DNA of 6,664 nt from Flavobacteriaceae bacterium. Lineage in GTDB: Bacteria > Bacteroidota > Bacteroidia > Flavobacteriales > Flavobacteriaceae. Numbering within the stretch: the stretch's first letter is position 1; each line of letters begins with the position of its first letter. The notes beneath the pieces were generated by a model. The model was not told the DNA's origin, made no database searches, and saw only the letters and a list, made by a program, of their open reading frames with translations. The stretch is from NCBI GenBank assembly GCA_023145595.1, contig JAGLDM010000341.1, positions 1 to 6,664 on the forward strand, read 5' to 3'. The position numbers and the translations under genes are program-made. Positions 1 through 6,639 of the stretch are shown here, piece by piece.

Positions 1-24
1 CCTAGGGGAATTCTTTAGATTAAA

Positions 25-777
25 CTAATCTTTAATACAACGTACACTAAACCCGTACTTTTTATTGTCATTAAAACTCCAGATTTTTGTGCTGTCAAAA
101 CTCAACTTACGGTTTCCATAATTACCATTGCTGTCTTCGGTAGAACTCCACCAGTACCCTTCTTCTGTAAGTTTAACAAATTCGCCAGTATAGGCACGAT
201 AACCACTCGGTAATGCGGTGAAACCGGTTGTATTTATGAAATTTGTAAAATCAGAATTACCAACAGACCCTAAGTTTTTTGAAGTTTTCCAGCCCGAATT
301 ATTAGCTAATGATTTGGCAATTTCGTTACTTCCAACGGTGCCATCATATGAATAACCATTATCTTTTAAGTAATTTTCTAATTCTAACCATTCGGCATTT
401 GTTGGTAAATGCCAACCATCAGGACATGCTGTTTTTGCAGCCTCCCATTGGTATAACACTCCATATTCACTACCCTTACTAGTGCTATTATCATAATATG
501 CCCAAGCATCTGCATCACTATTATCATACCAAGTCAGTTCATCTGTGATGTTCTGAATACCAGTACCTGTATATGAAAGATTTTCTACCATCCATACTTG
601 ATTTCCTATTTCTACCCATTTATAAACATGACTATCTCGACTATCTGTAAAAGTGCCTGTTTCTCCTATTGAAGGTGGGTTGTTTCCTGAATTATCATCA
701 TCTTTATTACAACTGATTAACATTGCTGATGATACTATTGTTGCTATCATTAATAAATTTGATATCCTGAGTTTCAT
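25..777 (-). CDS. Surface lipoprotein with Fib_succ_major domain
   Basis: A 250-aa predicted lipoprotein of unknown exact role. Residues 1-22 form a signal peptide ending in the lipobox L-I-S-C, with Cys23 as the lipidated residue. The next residues, N-K-D-D-D, resemble the acidic lipoprotein export signal that sends Bacteroidota lipoproteins to the outer face of the outer membrane. A short polar linker (about 24-40) leads into a Fibrobacter succinogenes major paralogous (Fib_succ_major) domain filling residues about 42-250. Its hallmarks are visible: an IGNQVWMVENL stretch near 57-67, YGVLYQWEAA, CPDGWHLPTNAEW (118-130), GFTALPSGYR (185-194), YWWSST (208-213) and the terminal GFSVRCIKD. Cys118 and Cys247 could pair. 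The family is common on Bacteroidota surfaces, but its activity is not known to me. The gene lies 119 bp downstream of the usher-like gene in the same direction. No terminator was seen between them, so co-transcription is possible but unproven. Start ATG at 777, stop TAG at 25-27. Confidence 0.88.
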   Translation of the reverse strand: MKLRISNLLMIATIVSSAMLISCNKDDDNSGNNPPSIGETGTFTDSRDSHVYKWVEIGNQVWMVENLSYTGTGIQNITDELTWYDNSDADAWAYYDNSTSKGSEYGVLYQWEAAKTACPDGWHLPTNAEWLELENYLKDNGYSYDGTVGSNEIAKSLANNSGWKTSKNLGSVGNSDFTNFINTTGFTALPSGYRAYTGEFVKLTEEGYWWSSTEDSNGNYGNRKLSFDSTKIWSFNDNKKYGFSVRCIKD

Positions 778-896
778 TTACTTTTGTTTTAAGTGAAATT
801 TAATTTAGTATAAGGTAGTGTTTTTAGGCGAAAGCTAAATAAGAAGATTTTGCCCTGATTTTACGAGATAGTGTCATTTTTTTGCATTTTCATCAA

Positions 897-3752
897 TTAT
901 TCGTCAGAATCTAAAAGGTCTATTTTTTCAGTCAATTCAAAATCAATACCATCAATCATGTCTCCCTCATAACTCTCTTTTATGTTAAAATTTATTTGAT
1001 TTGGAAAGGATAAGTATTTTAAATTTTCTAGTTGTTCTTTGTTAATTTTTGCAACGTAATTTCCAGGCTTTAACCCTAAGTAATATACATAACCGTCGCT
1101 CTCTGATTGTATTTGAGTAATAAGTTTACCTTTTTCATATATATCAACGAGCATTCTTCCTTTTCCTCTACCATTAATTGTTACTCCTCCTACAATTTCT
1201 CCAACTGGCAGAATAGGAATACTTACTGTTTTAAATTGGTTTGGATCTACCATTATGGAAAATATCTCATTGTCATAACGCCAAGATATTACATCTAAAT
1301 CATCATTACTAACTTGTATTATATGCTCAATAAACGGGTTTAAGTTAGATATTTTAATAATTGAGTCAATAAGATTATAATTTATTTCCCCTCCTCTAGA
1401 TCTTATTGAATTTATTGAAACTTTCTTCTCTCCCTCGTCAAATACTTTATTGTGATTTACATCAACAAATGCAGAAATGATAATTCCTCCTCTACCTGTA
1501 GCGCTATTGTTTGAGTAAGTGTTTTTTTCACCTTTACCATACAAAACACTTCCGCCAGCAGATTCGTTAAAACTAAAGCCAGTACTAGAGGTGCTTGCAT
1601 TAAAAGCTGTTTTAAAATGATCAAATCTATATGAAGCCCCAATATTTGCAAAATAAGATTTACTGTAATCATTTTTAATTATTCTTAATTTAATATTTCC
1701 TCTTTTTATTCTTTTATCGACGTTTAACCCAAAAGCACCTATACCTTTAGATGCTGAATTATACTGTATTGTAGGGCTTACAGTTATGTTGTATTTAAAT
1801 CTGTAGGTTGCGGTTAAATCACTTACTAAATAGGATTTGAACTTTTTTTCAGAATAAAATCTAAGATCCGTTTTACTATTTAAAGAGAAATCTTTATAAT
1901 AGGCAGCAAGAGTTAATTCTCCAAGATTGTTGATTTGATTACTATATAAAGTTTGTGTATATTTTATTCTTGAAAACCCGCTAATCCACCTAAATTTATA
2001 GGGCATAGAAAATAAAATCATTCTACGCTCATTATACTTATATGTGTTGAGCGTTTGCCCTTTTGCCTGCCTCAAGTAATTAATATCTAAATTCGCATTA
2101 TTTTTTAGTCTTAAATTTAAATTTATATCTCCTTTAAACCCATGAGTATATTTCCCAGTTAATGTAATAAAACTAGAAACTTGATAGGTAGACTTAATAA
2201 AAGGCAAAAGAATGTTATTTAATTTGTAATTAATGTACTCTACTCCCCCTCCAACTGTTAAATCCTTTATTAATCCATAATTAATTTCTCCTTTAGTTAA
2301 GTAAGATGTTTTAAGTGTATCTGTAATGAAGCCTGTATTAAATTTATACTCATACTTGTTTTTAGGCAACATCACAATAGAGTTTGTAATTGTTTTTTCT
2401 AGGAATCTTTCTTCTCCATTTGGTCCATAATATTTTACCGTCATTCTTGTAGTACCAAAAACGTTGGGAACTTTAAATGTATAAAATCCAGAACCGTCAG
2501 CTTTAGTGAAAGCTACCAAAACATCATTAATATAGAGTTCAACATCCCAATCTGGTTGTGTGTATTCCGACATGTAATAAAAACCTTCTGCTTTCTTGAT
2601 TTCTGTAGATATATTTGACACTGAGGCTCCAACGTAGGGGTCAATAATAGTAGCTTCAGAATTATGCGCTATCCTTCCTACCTCTACTTGCTTAAAATAT
2701 TCTTGTTTATTATCAACCCACTTCCATCTATAGGCAATTGATCTTTTATCAAACTCTCTATCAGTGTTTAATGCTATAGCAAAATCTGCCTGACCGTATA
2801 GCACTTCTGCTCCTAAAGCAAAAACACCTGTAGTATTATTCAATCCTGTTTTTGATTGGGTTGAAGCAATTGTCCAGTCAAAAACCCCTGCTTTAAACTT
2901 GTGATAAGTTCTATCGATTACTGTATCTGCTACTATTTTATTTGATTGAAGTTTACTAATATTGCTTCTAACTTCATTAAGCCTATTTAATCTTTGTATT
3001 GGCAATTCATAAAACGATTCAAGTTTCATTGAAAGCGACCTAAAATCAAAATCTAGTTTAATATTAAATATATTGTTAATTGTTTTTGCGTCTAAAATAA
3101 TTAAATCAGACTCCATTTTTAGTTTACCTTTAACCTTGTGATTCACTCCCATAAACTCTATAGTCTGTGTTTTGTAATCGATTATAAAAGGCTTTTTATC
3201 AGAAGTAAAGAAACCATTAATAACAGATTCGTCTTCATTAAGGGTGTTGTAGATCATTAAATTATCAAAAAGTTCTTGAACTCCTAGATAAATTACATCA
3301 TTCTCGTCTATTATCACATCCATATCAAATCTGAAATCATTCCCGACTTTAATCAAGACAGGCACGTAGTCAAACGACATAAGTCTGTCATCTATATCTT
3401 TAACTACATCTATCTCTTTAACTGTTTTGTTGCTTGCAATAGTTTTGTGAACATCCCCTGCAATCTCCAAACTATCATTATTACTAGAACTTAAACGCTG
3501 ATTTATTCTGCGATTAAATGCTTTTATTGAATGATTTACATTCTCTGGAACAACAGAATAATTAGATGCATAGGTATTGTAATCATTGTTTTTAGAGGGC
3601 GAACTATGAGATTGAGAATGCAATTTATTGTTTAAAGAAAAAAACAGTAATACAATAACAAAACACAAATATTTTGAATTATTGTACTTACTTATATTTG
3701 TTATCTTTTTCAAACGACAATATTTATTAAAAAATAAACACCCCAAAAACAA
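897..3752 (-). CDS. Outer-membrane usher-like protein (chaperone-usher type)
   Basis: Probable outer-membrane pore that exports and assembles fibre subunits. From the TTG at 3752 it is 951 aa, slightly above the usual 800-900 aa of FimD/PapC ushers. Visible layout: signal peptide with hydrophobic core near 30-40 ending L-H-S-Q (47); polar, likely flexible stretch about 48-125; N-terminal domain about 128-255 starting VPVLIKVGNDF and ending near LPIQRLNRLNEVR; beta-strand-rich barrel region about 285-755; plug-like insert about 398-455 with DWDVELYINDVLVAFTKADG then VPNVFGTTRMTVKYYGPNGE, closely matching the usher pattern of a named-strand sandwich followed by fYGPnGe. C-terminally, DVNHNKVFDEGE (764-775) resembles a calcium-binding loop, and about 852-905 looks like an SdrB/carboxypeptidase-regulatory-like fold. 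No ATG lies in frame before the signal peptide. TTG at 3713 would give a more standard signal peptide beginning MKKITN (938 aa). It sits 15 bp after the short DUF4402 gene and downstream of the chaperone. A carboxypeptidase-regulatory or other barrel label is the alternative annotation. Confidence 0.75.
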   Translation of the reverse strand: MFLGCLFFNKYCRLKKITNISKYNNSKYLCFVIVLLFFSLNNKLHSQSHSSPSKNNDYNTYASNYSVVPENVNHSIKAFNRRINQRLSSSNNDSLEIAGDVHKTIASNKTVKEIDVVKDIDDRLMSFDYVPVLIKVGNDFRFDMDVIIDENDVIYLGVQELFDNLMIYNTLNEDESVINGFFTSDKKPFIIDYKTQTIEFMGVNHKVKGKLKMESDLIILDAKTINNIFNIKLDFDFRSLSMKLESFYELPIQRLNRLNEVRSNISKLQSNKIVADTVIDRTYHKFKAGVFDWTIASTQSKTGLNNTTGVFALGAEVLYGQADFAIALNTDREFDKRSIAYRWKWVDNKQEYFKQVEVGRIAHNSEATIIDPYVGASVSNISTEIKKAEGFYYMSEYTQPDWDVELYINDVLVAFTKADGSGFYTFKVPNVFGTTRMTVKYYGPNGEERFLEKTITNSIVMLPKNKYEYKFNTGFITDTLKTSYLTKGEINYGLIKDLTVGGGVEYINYKLNNILLPFIKSTYQVSSFITLTGKYTHGFKGDINLNLRLKNNANLDINYLRQAKGQTLNTYKYNERRMILFSMPYKFRWISGFSRIKYTQTLYSNQINNLGELTLAAYYKDFSLNSKTDLRFYSEKKFKSYLVSDLTATYRFKYNITVSPTIQYNSASKGIGAFGLNVDKRIKRGNIKLRIIKNDYSKSYFANIGASYRFDHFKTAFNASTSSTGFSFNESAGGSVLYGKGEKNTYSNNSATGRGGIIISAFVDVNHNKVFDEGEKKVSINSIRSRGGEINYNLIDSIIKISNLNPFIEHIIQVSNDDLDVISWRYDNEIFSIMVDPNQFKTVSIPILPVGEIVGGVTINGRGKGRMLVDIYEKGKLITQIQSESDGYVYYLGLKPGNYVAKINKEQLENLKYLSFPNQINFNIKESYEGDMIDGIDFELTEKIDLLDSDE

Positions 3753-3767
3753 TAATATATACGAGAA

Positions 3768-4223
3768 TTAATTAGCAGTAAATATAACATCAAAAGTACC
3801 TGTATAAGTGCCCGAAGTTGCATTTGAGGTTATATTTAAAGTGCATCCGATATATACGTCATCAGGTATGTTACCACCTGTTGGAGATAACACATCATTA
3901 GGTTGATCTGTAGGGCCTACAGTTAAAGTTAAAGTAGTTGTACCATTAGTAAGAGTTGAATCGGAATAAGTTATATTAATAATGTTGGTACTTACTTGCT
4001 TAACTTCTATAAGGGCAGCCGAAGTATGAGAAGAACTAAGAGCATATACTCCTCCGGTAACAGATCTAATCCCTGCTGCTGATATTGTAATTGACCCTGA
4101 AGTGTTTTTAGTGAATTTACCAAAATCGAAATCAGTAATATCAGTAACTGTTATTTGACTGTAAATAGCATTGCTAAACATCAGCAACAATAAATAAAAT
4201 GTATATTTAAAACTATCAATCAT
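3768..4223 (-). CDS. Short DUF4402 protein, candidate tip or initiating subunit
   Basis: A 151-aa secreted protein of the DUF4402 family. The signal peptide runs to about residue 22-23 (ends A-I-Y-S-Q). The mature chain begins almost at once with ITVTDITDFDFGKF, the first core strand with the family's F-G motif, followed by a SGSITISAAGIRSVTGG segment and ending GTYTGTFDVIFTAN, the typical DUF4402 C-terminal strand. The array paralogs at 5476 and 6052 instead have about 14 extra Ser/Thr/Ala-rich residues between the cleavage site and this first strand. If DUF4402 proteins polymerise by donor-strand exchange, as Csu-type pilins do, a subunit lacking that extension could accept a strand but not donate one, which fits a tip or first subunit (inference). 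One cysteine, Cys127. It lies between chaperone and usher genes, 101 bp after the former and 15 bp before the latter, so it is probably co-expressed with the assembly machinery. Start ATG at 4223; stop TAA is in frame with the usher ORF. Confidence 0.85.
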   Translation of the reverse strand: MIDSFKYTFYLLLLMFSNAIYSQITVTDITDFDFGKFTKNTSGSITISAAGIRSVTGGVYALSSSHTSAALIEVKQVSTNIINITYSDSTLTNGTTTLTLTVGPTDQPNDVLSPTGGNIPDDVYIGCTLNITSNATSGTYTGTFDVIFTAN

Positions 4224-4324
4224 TATTTATAATATTAAAAAACAAACTTTAACAGGAGGTAACTTACCAAAACAATATAGGGGTAGAATTCTTATGGGTT
4301 GGTATGCACATATTATTCTTTCCG

Positions 4325-5143
4325 CTAAAGTTCAATTACAGCCTCGTTAAGAACTCTCTCTTTGCTATACTTATCTTTTATTTTTGCCCTTATAAATAAT
4401 TTTCCTGATGAAAAATCAATAAGATCTGTGTTATTTAATCTAACTCTAATTTGTCTTAAAGTTATGTCTGTATAAACCCCTACACCGTTAATTCTACCAA
4501 CAATTATTTTCTCACCAATTATTGGAGCATACTCTACCTCAATATCTCCATAAAAAGAGGTGTCTCCGCCTCTTTGTAGGTCTAGATCTACAAAATCAGT
4601 CATATTCTCCCTTGTGTATTTCTGATTAGTAATATCTACAGTCATATTATTTTCTATATTTCTATAAATAACAGGAAAAGACATGCCAAATATAGGGATC
4701 AAGTCAACACTAAAGCTAGTAGTGTCCTTCTTAAATTTGTCTTCTTCTCCTAGAGCAGCTTTAGGTCTCTCTCCTCTAAAATATGCATGAGATCGATACT
4801 CCCCAAGTTCCATATTAGATTTTTTCCTAATTTGTAAAGCTATAACCTGGGGCTCTCCAGGGTTTAGAGTTACTTTTCTAGGAAAAATTCGCAAATATGG
4901 CTCCGAGAACATGTGTAGAGAGTCTTCTTCTGTTATCTGCTCAAAACTACCCGTTTTTGTCATTTTATAATTAATAAAAGAAATTGAATAGGTTGCAGTA
5001 TCTTTTCCGATGTTTACAATATTTATTAAAACCTTTGGCTTTGAGTTTTTCTCAAAAACTATACGGTTTGGAGTAAGCAATAAATTCTGTGAAAATGTAG
5101 TGAGACTAAAAATTGACAGTAAAAACAAAAATAAAATTCTCAT
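4325..5143 (-). CDS. PapD-like periplasmic chaperone
   Basis: A 272-aa periplasmic chaperone of the PapD/fimbrial-assembly type, expected to bind unfolded or strand-deficient subunits and hand them to the usher. Signal peptide residues 1-18, ending T-T-F-S before Gln19. The first Ig-like domain (about 20-155) opens with LLLTPNRIVFEKN; Arg27 occupies the place of the conserved subunit-anchoring arginine of PapD. It contains the family signature PYLRIFPRKVTLNPGEPQVI (82-101) followed by LQIRK and ELGEYRSHAYFR (112-123), the classic L-x-P-G-E-x-Q and G-E-Y-R-S-H pattern. IFGMSFPVIYR (151-161) matches the I-P-V-I-x-R segment seen in archaic (Csu-like) chaperones and marks the link to the second domain (about 165-272). 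Length is in the upper range for the family. No cysteines. It is the first gene after a 332-bp spacer holding a terminator, so it probably heads the chaperone, DUF4402, usher operon. Start ATG at 5143; stop TAG at 4325-4327. Confidence 0.9.
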   Translation of the reverse strand: MRILFLFLLSIFSLTTFSQNLLLTPNRIVFEKNSKPKVLINIVNIGKDTATYSISFINYKMTKTGSFEQITEEDSLHMFSEPYLRIFPRKVTLNPGEPQVIALQIRKKSNMELGEYRSHAYFRGERPKAALGEEDKFKKDTTSFSVDLIPIFGMSFPVIYRNIENNMTVDITNQKYTRENMTDFVDLDLQRGGDTSFYGDIEVEYAPIIGEKIIVGRINGVGVYTDITLRQIRVRLNNTDLIDFSSGKLFIRAKIKDKYSKERVLNEAVIEL

Positions 5144-5341
5144 ATGTTGAAGATCAAAAGGGTTAATATTATAATACTTAAAGGTATAATAAAGTGTTTA
5201 ATTAAACCTAAGAGTATTGAAAAAAGATTTACCTATTATAAATTAAGACATTATAGTAAATTCTGAATTGTAAAGCCTTTATTTTTAACTTCCTATTTAA
5301 TGATTGGGTTCTTAGTGAAAATAATCTAATAGGGTGAAAGG

Positions 5342-5371
5342 AAAAACTAAAAGTTAAAACAACTATACAAA
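5342..5371 (-). promoter_or_regulatory. Weak candidate promoter for the chaperone-usher operon
   Basis: Read on the minus strand, TTTG (5368-5371) is followed after 18 bases by TAGTTTTT (5342-5349). This is one mismatch from the Bacteroidota -7 box TAnnTTTG, with an acceptable distance to the -33 TTG. It would start transcription near 5335 and give a leader of about 190 nt before the chaperone ATG. In such AT-rich DNA a 7/8 match is easily found by chance. Confidence 0.2.
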
Positions 5372-5421
5372 CAACAGTTCATTAGAAAATAAGAAATAGA
5401 GTTTAAAGTGAAAGAATACAT

Positions 5422-5456
5422 AAAAAAAGTCAAAACAAATATTGTTTTGACTTTTT
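5422..5456 (-). terminator. Rho-independent terminator after the DUF4402 array
   Basis: Perfect 15-bp inverted repeat, arms 5424-5438 and 5442-5456, with a 3-nt loop. The core of each arm is GTCAAAACAA or its complement, and on the minus-strand transcript the hairpin runs into seven U residues (complement of A5422-A5428). It starts 19 bp after the stop codon of the 173-aa gene. The arms also give a shorter T-run in the other direction, but no plus-strand gene uses it. It separates the DUF4402 array from the chaperone operon. Confidence 0.85.
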
Positions 5457-5475
5457 AGTTATAGATTACATTCTG

Positions 5476-5997
5476 TTAATTATAAGCTAGAGTAACATCA
5501 TAGTCTCCTGTATAAGAACCTGCGATTTCATCAGTACCCATATTTAATGTTGCACCAACAGCAAAAGAATCTGAACCAGCAGCTGGTACAGTTACAGGGT
5601 TGGCAGCGTCAGAGGCGTCAGTAGTAAGAAACAAAAACGTATTAACGAGCATAGTTTGCACACCGTTAGTTATTGTAACATCAGAAGAAGGTAAAGTAAT
5701 ATCGTAAGTAGATGCTGCTAGACCTGTCATGTTAAAAGTAGCTTCTGTACCTACATCTGAAGAAATAAGTACAACATCTCCAGAACTTACACTTCTAGAA
5801 CCTGCAGTTGACATAACAACAACTGATGCCGTTGTTGGTATTGTTAGGTCTCCAAAATGAAGAACTTGGGTGTTGGTAATTGTCATTGCAGCAATCAAGT
5901 TTGCGGAAGCTGCCGATGTTGACGTTTGTGCATTTGCACTAAACGTAATCCCTAAAAGGATTAACGAAGAAATAAATATATTTTTCATATTTTTCAT
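5476..5997 (-). CDS. DUF4402 secreted protein, candidate major fibre subunit (173 aa)
   Basis: A 173-aa secreted DUF4402 protein. The signal peptide is residues 1-23 (ends S-A-N-A before Gln24). The mature protein opens with a Ser/Thr/Ala-rich segment, QTSTSAASANLIAAM, that could act as a donor strand. MTITNTQVLHFGDLTIP (39-55) then carries the family's F-G motif, a beta-rich core follows, and the chain ends GSYTGDYDVTLAYN (160-173). No cysteines. Residues 1-34 are identical to the neighbouring 175-aa copy, while the core is clearly diverged. The start is a doubled M-K-N-M-K-N, so either the ATG at 5997 or the one at 5988 could be used. The former is inside the conserved repeat and is preferred. 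It is the last gene of the tandem array, 54 bp after its upstream paralog, and is followed by a strong terminator. Role as a pilin-like subunit is inferred from family and context. Confidence 0.88.
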   Translation of the reverse strand: MKNMKNIFISSLILLGITFSANAQTSTSAASANLIAAMTITNTQVLHFGDLTIPTTASVVVMSTAGSRSVSSGDVVLISSDVGTEATFNMTGLAASTYDITLPSSDVTITNGVQTMLVNTFLFLTTDASDAANPVTVPAAGSDSFAVGATLNMGTDEIAGSYTGDYDVTLAYN

Positions 5998-6015
5998 ATT
6001 TAAAATGTTAATTAA
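5896..6015 (-). repeat. 120-bp direct repeat, copy 1 (leader, signal peptide, mature N-terminus)
   Basis: Matches 6478-6597 at 118 of 120 positions by eye. It covers 18 bp of leader upstream of the ATG plus the codons for residues 1-34 of the 173-aa DUF4402 protein. Both mismatches are single transitions (a C/T in the codon region near the mature N-terminus and an A/G inside the doubled start). Identity drops sharply on both sides. Confidence 0.95.
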
Positions 6016-6051
6016 AAGAGTTAAAAATCAATAGTATAATAATAGTGTTGC

Positions 6052-6579
6052 TTAATTATAAGCTACAGTTACATCATAGTTTGCGGTATAAGCACCTGCT
6101 GCTAAACCTGTACCTATATTTAATGTACCTACAACTTCAAATGTATCTGTACCATCAGCAGGTACTTCTACTGGGTTTGAAATGTCCCCTATATCTTCAG
6201 CATCGAATTTTAAGGAGTTTACAGTCATATTATCACCGCCATTTACAATAACAACTGAAGCAGGTAGTGTAATATTATAAGCTACAAGTGCTTCACCTGT
6301 AATATCAAATTTAGCTGGCTGCCCTACATTTGTAGCTATTAATACAGCATTTCCTGATTGTACAACTCTAGCCCCACCATCATAGGTGTATTCTAATTCT
6401 ACAACAGAGGCTGTTGTTGGTACAGTAATATCTCCAAAATGAAGAGTTTGGGTATTAGTAATTGTCATTGTAGAAGCCAAGTTTGCGGAAGCTGCCGATG
6501 TTGATGTTTGTGCATTTGCACTAAACGTAATCCCTAAAAGGATTAACGAAGAAATAAATATATTTTTCATGTTTTTCAT
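6052..6579 (-). CDS. DUF4402 secreted protein, candidate major fibre subunit (175 aa)
   Basis: A 175-aa paralog of the downstream 173-aa protein. Signal peptide 1-23 (ends S-A-N-A), then QTSTSAASANLASTM as a possible donor strand, MTITNTQTLHFGDITVP with the F-G motif, and the closing AGAYTANYDVTVAYN strand (161-175). No cysteines. Compared with its neighbour it is identical over residues 1-34. It then differs through much of the core, including a loop around residues 61-72 (ELEYTYDGGARV) that is longer than in the 173-aa copy, while conserving NITLP, NPVxVPA and the terminal strand. Start ATG at 6579 with a second in-frame ATG three codons on; the leader is A/T-rich without a Shine-Dalgarno sequence, as usual in Bacteroidota. 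It is flanked by 54 bp to the next copy and 60 bp to the previous partial copy, so the genes are probably co-transcribed. Confidence 0.88.
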   Translation of the reverse strand: MKNMKNIFISSLILLGITFSANAQTSTSAASANLASTMTITNTQTLHFGDITVPTTASVVELEYTYDGGARVVQSGNAVLIATNVGQPAKFDITGEALVAYNITLPASVVIVNGGDNMTVNSLKFDAEDIGDISNPVEVPADGTDTFEVVGTLNIGTGLAAGAYTANYDVTVAYN

Positions 6580-6597
6580 ATTTAAAATGTTAATTAA
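6478..6597 (-). repeat. 120-bp direct repeat, copy 2 (leader, signal peptide, mature N-terminus)
   Basis: Partner of 5896-6015, 118/120 identical. It contains 18 bp upstream of the 175-aa gene's ATG and its first 34 codons. The near-identity of synonymous positions and untranslated leader, against diverged cores, suggests recent duplication or gene conversion limited to this block. Confidence 0.95.
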
Positions 6598-6613
6598 TAA
6601 ACAGTTAAAGTTA

Positions 6614-6637
6614 AATAGTATTATAATAAATACTATT
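6614..6637. repeat. 9-bp inverted repeat between pilin genes
   Basis: AATAGTATT (6614-6622) and AATACTATT (6629-6637) form a perfect 9-bp stem with a 6-nt loop, starting 2 bp after the stop codon of the partial upstream DUF4402 gene. It is purely AT-rich apart from one G-C pair and is not followed by a clear U-run on the minus-strand transcript. It is more likely a weak attenuator or RNA-stabilising hairpin than a full terminator. Confidence 0.4.
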
Positions 6638-6639
6638 GA

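Larger units (their letters stand above)
5144..5475. other. 332-bp intergenic region between pilin array and chaperone gene
   Basis: Very AT-rich gene-free stretch. On its right edge it holds the hairpin terminator of the DUF4402 array (5422-5456). The remaining roughly 280 bp must carry the promoter and 5' leader of the chaperone gene if that gene is not read from the array. I found no perfect Bacteroidota TTG/TAnnTTTG promoter, only one weak candidate. No convincing small ORF, tRNA or riboswitch was recognised. Confidence 0.7.

Noticed and set aside
17..31. Inverted repeat AGATTA/TAATCT over the lipoprotein stop codon
   Set aside because: Only 6 bp, AT-rich, overlaps coding sequence and lacks a U-run downstream; likely chance.
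823..839. Small hairpin with GAAA loop between usher and lipoprotein genes
   Set aside because: Short stem with a bulge and no following U-run on either strand, so not supportable as a terminator.
1107..1298. Plus-strand 63-aa ORF inside the usher gene
   Set aside because: Lies fully opposite a long, well-supported coding region and its translation shows no domain or signal; an antisense shadow.
1457..1672. Minus-strand 71-aa ORF inside the usher gene
   Set aside because: Overlaps the usher in another frame and gives a leucine-rich, featureless peptide expected from AT-rich shadow reading.
4254..4348. Plus-strand AGGAGGT followed by a short ATG ORF (about 18 codons from the ATG near 4293)
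   Set aside because: The Shine-Dalgarno-like string is too far from the ATG, is on the strand without other genes, and Bacteroidota rarely use such sites.
6045..6251. Plus-strand 68-aa ORF opposite the 175-aa DUF4402 gene
   Set aside because: Leu/Tyr/His-rich antisense shadow of beta-strand codons; no start signal or family resemblance.
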